Assembly (NCBI GenBank): GCA_034096865.1
Contig: JAWQFJ010005692.1
Location: forward strand, 1 to 64,000
DNA from: Theodoxus fluviatilis
Taxonomy: Eukaryota > Mollusca > Gastropoda > Cycloneritida > Neritidae
Length of the DNA: 64,000 nt
Direction of reading: 5' to 3'
Positions 54,664-64,000 of the stretch are shown one piece after another (within the stretch, counting starts at the first letter, position 1; each line of letters opens with the position of its first letter). The notes under the pieces were generated by a model. It ran no database searches and had not been told where the DNA came from. It was given only the letters and a program-made list of their open reading frames with translations. The translations under genes were made by a program, and so were the position numbers.

Positions 54664-54905
54664 AGAGCCCCATCCAAACCCAACCACCAGAAAGCCCCAC
54701 CCCAACCACCAGAAAGCCCCACCCCAACCACCAGAAAGCCCCACCCCAACCACCAGAAAGCCCCACCCCAACCACCAGAAAGCCCCACCCCAACCACCAG
54801 AAAGCCCCACCCCAACCACCAGAGAGCCCCACCCCAACCACCAGAGAGTCCCACCCCAACCACCAGAGAGTCCCACCCCAACCACCAGAGAGTCCCACCC
54901 CAACT
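54664..54905. repeat. 22-bp minisatellite, locus 3 (about 11 copies)
   Basis: AGAAAGCCCCACCCCAACCA-CC units, changing to AGAGAGTCCCACC at the end. Gly/Trp-rich minus-strand frames here are artefacts of the repeat. Confidence 0.95.
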
Positions 54906-55289
54906 ACCATGGACTTGACCTTGATGTTTCTGCTGACCTTTTAGCTAAGTGTTTAGAGGCAGCAAATTATACGTGGAACAACTATTTCAACAATGCCACA
55001 GAGAACCCAGTCACCTCCCAGACGAAGCTGATCCAAGGGCATGAGACCCTTTATGAGAAATTCGAAACAGTCATGTTCGCAGTTCAAGCCTACCACACAG
55101 CAAAGGACTTCTTGGAAAAGAATGTCGGAGACATACAGCGGCGATTCGATGTGACTCTGGTGACCGCATGTGTCAACATTCATGCACATGAACATGGATG
55201 CAAGGCACTAGATATCATCGAAACCTTGTAGACATCCCCTTCCCATCTGCCCTCGATGTTCACACATCCACCAAGCCTGAAGACCACAA
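54905..55289 (+). pseudogene. Hypothetical segment, copy 2 (partner 32485-32870)
   Basis: Near-identical to 32485-32870, TAG at 55229 included. At 55290 it switches to YqaJ sequence instead of the Ulp1-like fragment. Confidence 0.6.
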
Positions 55290-55430
55290 GACTTCAAAAT
55301 CATCCCAGTAAGCAGGGATGACGAGTTCATCTCCGAGATGCTGGAGAAGCTGCAAGATTTCCATTCTGACTTCCACAGGATGGCTGTGCTGGAAGAATTT
55401 TTCTTCCGCAACTATTCCAATCACTTTTGA
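55290..55430 (+). pseudogene. YqaJ C-terminal piece
   Basis: Begins with 28 bp identical to 46972-46999 (KDFKIIPVSR) and continues DDEFISEMLEKLQDFHSDFH then LEEFFFRNYSNHF and a stop. It is the natural end that gene 2 (45784) lacks. Confidence 0.75.
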
Positions 55431-55504
55431 CATTAGTGTTTTATACTGCAGAACTAAGTTCATCTGTGTGGTTGGAGTGTGCATCTAAGTGTCCTTTTTA
55501 AGAG

Positions 55505-55627
55505 ACAGAGGAGGCTACTACACCTACCCCGACGTGCCTGACATCTCATGGGTGTTACAGAGGGACATCCTGTGTAAAATGCCCCACCCCTACATAAACC
55601 AGAGGGACCAACTGAAGTTTGAATAAA
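55505..55627 (+). pseudogene. C-terminal module exon, related to 24680
   Basis: Encodes RDRGGYYTYPDVPDISWVLQ and DILCKMPHPYINQRDQLKFE with TAA overlapping an AATAAA. Matches the end of the module at 24680-24853. Confidence 0.5.
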
Positions 55628-55639
55628 TATGTGACGCTA

Positions 55640-55925
55640 TCCCTCCAGGCGCAGATGCAAAAAAAGTCGCAAAACACCTTGCCAGCATGGTGTTCACCAA
55701 GAAGCAGCTCATTGCATGCTCCTTCACAGGCAAACCCACACGATACAACAACTTCACCCCCAGACCTGCCCTGGGTGCCAAATGCCGGGACATTATCCTG
55801 AAACTGACTCAGGAAGCTGTCCCTGGCACAGAATATAAGACAGTCTATGAGGCTGTCACCAATCAGCAGAAAGTGTTAAGGTCCGCAAACGTCTGGAGGT
55901 TGACGAGTCACAAATTGCTTATTTC
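55640..55925 (+). pseudogene. BEN domain fragment
   Basis: Encodes AKHLASMVFTKKQLIACSFT then GKPTRYN and LGAKCRDIILKL, matching the FT..EL..SS.TG and L...K...I signature of BEN DNA-binding domains. No start and no context of its own. Confidence 0.6.
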
Positions 55926-55964
55926 CTGAACAGGTTTCCCTGACTGCTGCCACAAGATGATACT

Positions 55965-56279
55965 GTTGACTTGGTGAAGAAAGAGTTCTGTCGGTACCAA
56001 TCACACAAAAGCATCCCAAACCTGAAGAAAGATAGGCTGGATTGTACTTGGAAGGCTGTAGGAGAGGTGAAGGATTCCCATGGAGTTCCTGTGTTTGCAA
56101 ACTTGGCTAAAGTCATGCTGGGGTTACTCACCATCCCTCACAGCAATGCTGCATGTGAACGAGTCTTCTCCTGTGAGAGAAAAAATAAGACTGATCAGCG
56201 GGCTTCTCTGTCTCGAGCAACACTGGAGGCTCTCATGGTTGTCAAGGGCAGGCCTGTGCCCCAGCAGATAGAATGCTAA
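55965..56279 (+). pseudogene. hAT transposase C-terminal dimerisation region
   Basis: Encodes PVFANLAKVMLGLLTIPHSN then AACERVFSCERKNKTDQRASL, the diagnostic hAT dimerisation motif, with TAA at 56277. The N-terminal zinc finger and catalytic domain are absent. Confidence 0.85.
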
Positions 56280-57451
<1,172 letters not shown>

Positions 57452-57562
57452 AGTCCAGCAGTAGGTAGGTTAGGGCCTATAACATACATTACGTCACAAG
57501 TGGTATTGGGAGGTCACTGAGTACACAGAATTACACACATTTTTATTTTGCTTGCTTGCAGC

Positions 57563-58115
57563 GCAAGTGTTCTGATGGACGAGATGGCTAATAGCACACA
57601 GAACACCACCAACAGCGACAGCGGACACGGAGAGAGCCCCTTCAACAACACAAGATTTGCTGCATGCGTCCCAAGATGTGAGCGATTCAGACTATGAACC
57701 ATCAGGTGCAGGAGATGATCCACCTGACTATCCCCGTGTCAGCAAAGCCAGGCGAACAAGAAAAACATGCAGGCAAGCGGAAAACAACGCAACACAAGAT
57801 TTGCTGCCAGCGTCTCAAGATGTGAGCGATTCAGACTATGAACCATCAGGTGCAGACAATGATCTACCGGACTCTCCCACTGTCAGCAAAGCCACGCATA
57901 CAAGAAAACCATGCAGAAAGATGCCATGGACAACTGAAGAACTTGACAGTGTGAACAGGCAGTTGGCAGGATGTCTCCACCTCAATACAGTCCCCCAAAA
58001 ACATGAAGCAGAGCAGGCAAGGGCTGCTGAGCCTTCTTTAAGAAAAAAACAATGGAAAGACATTAACAACTGTGTGTGTAACATGCTTCAAAAGAAAAGA
58101 AAAATAGCAAAGTAG
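57563..58115 (+). CDS. C-terminal exon, Myb-like basic protein with internal repeat
   Basis: Follows a TTGCTTGCAG acceptor. A repeated 42-residue unit (TQDLLPASQDVSDSDYEPSG ... KATHTRKPCR) occurs twice, then MPWTTEELDSVNRQL, LHLNTVPQKHEAE and LRKKQWKDINNCVCNML with a basic tail before the stop at 58113. The W-EE ... KW-IN-CV-N pattern is a Myb-like C-terminal module seen in multicopy animal proteins. The frame start is uncertain (the first ATG in frame is 57657). Confidence 0.55.
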
Positions 58116-58311
58116 ATGCAATAAACTGTGCTGCTACTAACACTGGGTATACACTGTCAATTGAGATAAAACCAGATCACACTGCCAATTACACTGGTAG
58201 GACAGCTCTGAAGGATTGAAGTTTTGGCCAATGACCTAGCATGGAGAAGATAATATATGAGCAAATGTGTGCCTCATCTGGTCAATGTTCAAGCTAACTT
58301 GACCTGCAATA

Positions 58312-58652
<341 letters not shown>

Positions 58653-58684
58653 ATTTACAATTACAGCAATCATTACTTGAAAAT

Positions 58685-58685
<1 letters not shown>

Positions 58686-58778
<93 letters not shown>
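58686..58778. repeat. (GT)n microsatellite
   Basis: A pure GT run of about 46 units. Confidence 0.97.
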
Positions 58779-58781
<3 letters not shown>

Positions 58782-58997
58782 GAATTGAACCCCACCGACA
58801 ACAAAAGAGGCATTCAAAAAGTGATGTGAGGAAAGAGAGATCTGCATAGAAGCAGCACCAGCATCATTTACATATATGAAAATATTGTATAACAGATTTT
58901 GCTCTCATTCTGACATGCTGCAGGATTACCAAATATTGATAATTTCATGTTAAATGAAACCTTAGTTAACAGCTTTTTCTGATCATGTGTTCCAGCT

Positions 58998-59697
58998 TCT
59001 ACACCTGGGCCCGTATGCATGTCGGTCCGTTTAGTGGACTAACTGCATTTATCCCCTATACGGGCGGATAGGCGGGAACAATCGGTATGCACGTCAATCT
59101 GGTTAGCCTATCCTATACGGATTTTTGTGTATAAAGTTATCGCACCTCCGAGGTCCGATAGAGGGCCTAAACGAGTGTAAATATGGCGGCCCTTTTGATT
59201 TTTCCTAGCACGACAGCGGCGTCTTCTGCGAAGAAACATGATTTTCTGGGACAGAACTAATCCCTTCGACACCTATGATTTCGCAAGTTCGGATTTTGTC
59301 GGGCAGACATTCTGGAACTGACACGTCAGGTGTCAGCTGCCATCACTCTCGCGAATCGAGGATTCACCCGCACACCCCTGCAGCAAGTTCATCACTTTGC
59401 GCTACTTGGCCACGTCAACGGTTCAAGACGTCTGTGGAGAACTGGTCGGCGTGGACCAGTCGACAGTGAGCCAAACTGTCATCAGAGAGACTGACGCTAT
59501 GTTCAGACAAGCCCAGCAACATTTCTTTCCTGATCAAGCAGCGCCAACATTTCCAAACGAGCGCTCTACCAGTCTTACGGATTCCCCAACGCGGTGGGGT
59601 GCATAGATGCGACACAAGTGCGCATCCAGCGGCCACACCAACAGGACACAAATTCCTCAACAGAAAAGGATGAGTTGGGGATTCTCTGCAGTGAGGG
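58998..59697 (+). pseudogene. PIF/Harbinger left end and decayed HARBI1-like transposase
   Basis: Starts GGGCCCGTATGCATGTCGGT, a Harbinger-style terminus. Three frames in turn give RADILELTRQVSAAITLANR, then FITLRYLATSTVQDVCGELV and VDQSTVSQTVIRE, then FPNAVGCIDATQVRIQRP with the first catalytic Asp. At least two frameshifts. The right end was not found. Confidence 0.7.
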
Positions 59698-61043
59698 ATG
59701 GCTCCTGTCAAGCCATGTGATACCTCTACATCCACTCTGAGCCTTTGCCTGAATGCTACCAGCCCTGATGGTCTTCTACGACAAAACATCTCCAAGGTTA
59801 TTTGTGTAGTTAATGTAGGCATGGGTCTCAAAGGGACATTTGTATCTACCTACACATGGTCAGGTTGTCACTGGGCACTGGCTGTGGTTGACATCTCAGT
59901 CAAGCAGTCTCCAACTGTTGTCTTCTGTGACACTTTGGGCTGGGAGTGCCCAGCTGACCTAGGGGAGAAACTGTCACCCATTCTGTCAGTTTTTGGTTGT
60001 GGTGTAGTTCATCCCCTGCTGATAGCACATGCTCACAATCCCACTCATGTTGGTTCTCCCCATAAATGTTCACCACTATGCCTGAACTACCCACTCCAAA
60101 GGTGTGGGAATGTTTGTGGTGTGATATCTGTGTTGTGCACCATCATTGCAGCACAAAATGAGCAGATATTCCAGGAGCTGATCCGTCCCTATGACAGTAC
60201 TAGGAGGTCATATCTCCATGACCCTACCCAAGATGATAGGTATTTCAGAAGGGTCATGATGGCATGGTTTGCATCTGGCAGAGTGAACTTAGACCTGATC
60301 TTGCCAGCCATGCAGACACAAACCATCATCTTGCCAAGGCAAACTCAGACCAAGAAACGCAAGCCAAGAGCAACATCATCCAAGCTACAAAACAACTTCT
60401 CCTCGTCCACTTCCACCCCCAGTGGGCCAAGGCCTGTCCCTATTCCCACCCCTGCTGCATCAAGGCCTGTCCCCACCCCCGCTGCACAGAGACCTGTCTC
60501 TATCCCCACTCCCACTGTACAAAGACCTGTCTCTATCCCCACTCCCACTGTACAAAGACTTGTCTTCACCCCCTACCCCACTGCACCAAGGCTTGTCCCC
60601 ACCCCCACTGCACCAAGGTCTGCCCTAACCCCACCCCCACTGCACCAAGGTTTGTCCCTGCCCCCACCCCCACTGCACCAAGGTCTGTCCCTACCCCCAC
60701 CCCCACTGCATCAAGGTCTGTCCCTAGCCCCAACCCTACTGCATCAAGGTTTGTCCCTACCCCCCCTCCCACTGCACCAAGGTCTGTCCCTGCCCCCACC
60801 CCCACTGCACCAAGGTCTGTCCCTATCCCCACCCCCACTGTCCCAAGATCTGTCCCCACCCCCACTGCTCCAAGGTCTGTTCCCATCCCTGCTGCCCCAA
60901 GGCCTGTCTCCGCATTTACAACTCCCAAGAAAGCAAAGGTAAGGACATGCCCACACTGTTCACTATCCATGTCGAGGAGAGATGCTCTTTTAAGTTCTAC
61001 TTGTGACTTTATTTCTACTTGTGAACTTGTGACAGCCATGTGA
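59698..61043 (+). pseudogene. Ulp1-like cysteine protease with 11-residue repeats
   Basis: A frame from ATG 59698 shows WSGCHWALAVVDI (His), TVVFCDTLGWECP (Asp) and YPLQRCGNVCGVISVL (Gln and Cys), the C48 catalytic order. The N-terminal WLND segment is absent here. A basic linker (TKKRKPR) precedes a Pro-rich 33-bp (11-residue) repeat, PTPTAPRSVP type, from 60420 to 60910. One unit at about 60615-60650 has 32 bp, so the frame changes; the other frame continues the repeat to KAKVRTCPHCSLSMSRRDAL, a likely zinc-binding end, with TGA at 61041. The likely role is deSUMOylation-type proteolysis in a transposon or multicopy gene. Confidence 0.65.
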
Positions 61044-61344
61044 ACGGGGACTGAGATTCCATGATTGTCTTGGCTGTCTGATTGAGCATGTAACAGCAGT
61101 GCAAGAGTCTGCCATCGTGCTTCTTGTCATAATGATTTAGTAACAGTTACAGAAAAAAACTGCAAAACTGCGAACACGGATTCCTAGACTTTATTTGTCC
61201 TCAAACCTATTCCTTACCCTTTTCCACCCTCCAACTAACCCCTCTCTACCTTTCCCCCTACCACACCCGCACACTACCACTTTCCACTACCCCATTACAA
61301 TTTTGGCGTTGTCGGCAGGATAGGAATAGAATAGACATAGCACG
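61044..61344. other. Leader of the gag ORF
   Basis: TTTGGCGTTGTCGGCAGGAT at 61301-61320 resembles the junction just before gag in some Gypsy elements. No LTR seen upstream. Confidence 0.35.
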
Positions 61345-61749
61345 ATGGCAGGCGAACAGGAAGCAGTGGACCTGGTCCAAAACAATGTAGACGCTCAGCT
61401 CAACGAAGACGCCGTGGGGCAGCAGCCGAACCAGGATGGAAGAGCTGTGGGCCAAGACGGCGCGGGCGATCGGGATGCTGCTGGGAGAGATGCGGATCGT
61501 GAACACCTGCAAGGCAATGGGATGCCGCAGCCCCGTCTTCCACGCATTGATGGAAGTGGACCAGTGGACGAGTTTGTGGAGGAGGTTGAACGTGTGCTGG
61601 ACGCTTACCACATGCGCCCGGCAATCGGCCTGGAACTGATTCTGCGACACTTAGACGGCCAGGCTAGAAGGGAGGTGATGAGCATGCCCTCTGCAGAACG
61701 CAAGGAAATTTCCATGGTGATGAAACTAAATAAGTGTCCAACCATTTGA
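61345..61749 (+). pseudogene. Gypsy-type gag N-terminus, truncated
   Basis: ATG 61345 opens an acidic leader, then PQPRLPRIDGSGPVDEFVEE and LILRHLDGQARREVMSMPSA, the usual gag capsid opening. At about 61727 coding sequence gives way to the 412-bp direct repeat and the frame ends at 61749. Confidence 0.6.
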
Positions 61750-62139
61750 AGGCCTAACGGTGATTTATTATGCCTTTTAAACAATGCTCACACGTCTGGA
61801 ACAATAAAGAACAACGAGGTTATACAAGGGAAACAAAGAGCAACAAGGTTAATGCAAGTACTGTGTCAACGTCCGAAACAAGTATGGAAACAAGAGGGTT
61901 AAACATCTACTTACAAAGAGCACAAGAGAACAGTAACCGCGTCGAGCAGCACACGCCAGCCGTGGCGGCTGAGGACTGCTGCGAGACTACACTGCCGCCG
62001 CAGCTGCCCCGGTCAGCGCACGCACCCGGCAGGCGCTCTGAACTCGACTCAGTGAGCGATGTTCAGATATTCACACCACACTACTCTACGCCCCCCCAAG
62101 TCTTTGGAGAGTCCTGAAAAAGACTGATTTGTGGCAGCG
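61728..62139. repeat. 412-bp direct repeat, copy 1
   Basis: Begins AAATAAGTGTCCAACCATTT and ends GATTTGTGGCAGCG. Copy 2 is 569 bp downstream with only a few differences. The spacer holds a third, 32-bp piece at 62184. Confidence 0.9.
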
Positions 62140-62296
62140 TGAATGTAGATATAAGTGAAGAAATGGACGAGACGTGTGAGCATAAATAAGTGTCCAACCA
62201 TTTGAAGGCCTAACGTGCACCCTTGCTCTGGACCTGCTGGCTTATCTGAGAAGCGCAGATTGAAACCGTGAAGAAATGGACGAGACGTGTGAGCAT

Positions 62297-62708
62297 AAAT
62301 AAGTGTCCAACCATTTGAAGGCCTAACGGTGATTTATTATGCCTTTTAAACAATGCTCACACGTCTGGAACAATAAAGAACTACGAGGTTATACAAGGGA
62401 AACAAAGAGCAACAAGGTTAATGCAAGTACTGTGTCAACGTCCGAAACAAGTATGGAAACAAGAGGGTTAAACATCTACTTACAAAGAGCACAAGAGAAC
62501 AGTAACCGCGTCGAGCAGCACACGCCAGCCGTGGCGGCTGAGGACTGCTGCGAGACTACACTGCCGCCGCAGCCGCCCCGGTCAGCGCACGCACCCGGCA
62601 GGCGCTCTGAACTCGACTCAGTGAGCGATGTTCAGATATTCACACCACACTACTCTACGCCCCCCCAAGTCTTTGGAGAGTCCTGAAAAAGACTGATTTG
62701 TGGCAGCG
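62297..62708. repeat. 412-bp direct repeat, copy 2
   Basis: Preceded, like the 62184 piece, by GACGAGACGTGTGAGCAT. The pair resembles LTRs around a 157-bp spacer, but TG..CA ends and a target duplication were not found. Open frames inside both copies (115 codons) look fortuitous. Confidence 0.85.
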
Positions 62709-62745
62709 TTTGTTCACAGATTTGTTGACAGGTTTTGCTCCATTT

Positions 62746-64000
62746 GTTTCAGAGAAGGGGGTTCCTGTAACCATGTTGCGGCAGTTTTGTACACCATGGT
62801 GGACATAACTGAGAATAAGTACCAAGGGTTGCTGGTCTGTACTTCTTAGCCCTGCGCATGGGGTATCCGGAAAAGATCCAGGAACCTGAGTCCGAAGAAA
62901 GTCACAGGCAGGCCGCTACGGGTCAAGAAGCGTAACTTGCAGGATTACCCGCCTGTCATTGACTACGCCCGCCTAAGAGAGAATCTGGCTGACCATTTAC
63001 CCAAACCTGGGTATGTGTTGACCACCAAGGAAGCAAAGGAGACACACAGCCCGTGCAGCATGTTCGTGTTGCCCGAGCCGGAGTTCAACTTCAGGGACAC
63101 TGTGGACCTGGGTTCCAAGAAATGTCGTGACATATTTGAAGGTTATGCATCTCGTCTCAAAAGTCCTGATGTCTCGGAAATTGGAAAAGAAACAAGAGGC
63201 CAGGCAAAGAACATGCTGTGGACAGCTGTATGTCAAGGTCGACTGACCAGCTCTCGGTTTGGTGATATCTATCTCAGAAAGGACACCACAGCCCCAGACA
63301 GCCTTTTGAAGGACATCATGGGCTACAGAAATATTCCTAGTGTCCCGTCCAGACTAGACTGCCCGCCCCTTTTCCCTGACATCACATTCATCCATCACGC
63401 TGAAATTCTGCAGTCCCTCCTGACCATTGAAGATGAAAAGGCGGCTTTGGTGATGTCTGTCTTGCAGAAGATGTGTGCTGCCATGCTGTCTGTCACCAAA
63501 AGGCAACTGTCAAGACTTCCTGCTGAACGGGCGCTACCATGACATCCAGGACAACAACATGCGGGACAAACTAGCGCATTCGCACATCACTAATCTTGTA
63601 GCAGAGGAGTACTTTGCTGACATGGACTTCTCTCTTTTCAAGAGACGCAGCTGCAGCCTGTTCCATCACTCCACCATGAACATGTTGAAGAGAAACAAGA
63701 GCATGTCGGGTTGGTTTGCTAGCAAGTCGGCCGCAGACCAGGAAAAGTTGTGTAAGCTGTCCGCAAAAAAAGCTCCTGCACTTCGTCAGGCACATGTCCA
63801 AGCAGAGAAGGCGGCTGTGGAGAGGAAGAAAGAAATGCTGCAGGAGGTGGAGCGCCAGAAGCAGCAAGCAGAGCAGAGGAAAGCCCAGCAGTGTCAATCC
63901 TTGACACCATCAGGCCGCACAGTGGGCCATGCAGGACAATGGCACATGTGGACAGGCTGATGGCTATCTACACCACAAACCCATCACTCAAAGAAGCTGT
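62746..64000 (+). pseudogene. SWIM/YqaJ-type gene 3, runs off window
   Basis: After a TTTGTTTCAG acceptor it reads EKGGSCNHVAAVLYTM, the C-x-H half of a SWIM finger. A TAG (about 62848) interrupts CTS*PCAWGIRKRSRNLSPK. From 62937 follow YPPVIDYARLRENLADHLP, then LWTAVCQGRLTSSRFGDI, the YqaJ entry motif. After SRLDCPP the protein turns into a different conserved domain (QDFLLNGRYHDIQDNNM, DMDFSLFKRRSCSLFHH, SMSGWFASKSAADQEKL and a Lys/Glu/Gln coiled coil), with a one-base insertion near 63510 and another shift near 63890. The final frame reads HVDRLMAIYTTNPSLKE to the window edge. Confidence 0.65.

Noticed and set aside
54451..54910. Gly/Trp-rich minus-strand ORFs up to 150 codons
   Set aside because: Translation of the 22-bp minisatellite, open in several frames.
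61770..62686. Two 115-codon ORFs
   Set aside because: Present only because the 412-bp repeat is duplicated; no domain, no codon-level conservation to judge.

Overview
The window is eukaryotic and almost certainly animal. It has GT-AG introns, simple-sequence DNA on a kilobase scale, SINE-like repeats with tRNA-type A and B boxes, and many decayed transposons of metazoan type (PIF/Harbinger, pogo, hAT, Gypsy, non-LTR). The repeat style suggests a mollusc, perhaps a marine gastropod. That assignment is inference; no rRNA or conserved single-copy gene is present to anchor it.

Layout. 1-2.2 kb: FLYWCH remnant and a coiled-coil ORF on the minus strand. 1.7-6.7 kb: a 35-bp minisatellite, a 1.28-kb tandem duplication and a 2.2-kb degenerate ACAG-type array. 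6.7-12.4 kb: SINE-like and CRE-rich repeats, (GA)n tracts and a pogo MITE. 12.9-17.0 kb: a SWIM zinc finger/YqaJ nuclease gene split by a 2.8-kb PIF/Harbinger element. 18.1-28.0 kb: a THAP exon (minus) head to head with a transposase-like gene, whose introns hold a hairpin-bearing ~190-bp satellite. 28.2-30.3 kb: MITEs. 31.7-33.0 kb: a broken Frizzled-type CRD joined to Myb/SANT-like and Ulp1-like fragments. 33.4-39.9 kb: several PIF/Harbinger genes (Myb-like and HARBI1-like) and a LINE tail. 42.4-51.4 kb: two ~2.9-kb LTR-like units (TG..CA ends, private 5-bp target duplications) around a second SWIM/YqaJ gene; one unit splits a non-LTR reverse transcriptase. 52.4-56.3 kb: Gypsy gag-protease, then a mosaic of YqaJ C-terminus, BEN and hAT pieces. 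57.5-64.0 kb: Myb-like C-terminal ORF, HARBI1 and Ulp1-like genes, a gag ORF cut by 412-bp direct repeats, and a third SWIM/YqaJ-type gene running off the end.

Most coding DNA is transposon-derived or belongs to multicopy families, and most copies carry a stop, a frameshift or an insertion. Three insertions can be proved inside the window because an uninterrupted homologous site is also present: the 417-bp element at 2250, the pogo MITE at 9612 and the LINE tail at 36306. A fourth, the LTR-like unit at 47927, is proved by the continuous reading frame left when it is removed. The most unusual signals are these natural insertion records, the repeated SWIM/YqaJ loci, the intronic hairpin satellite, the very long LTR-like units, and the Frizzled-CRD/Myb/Ulp1 chimera.
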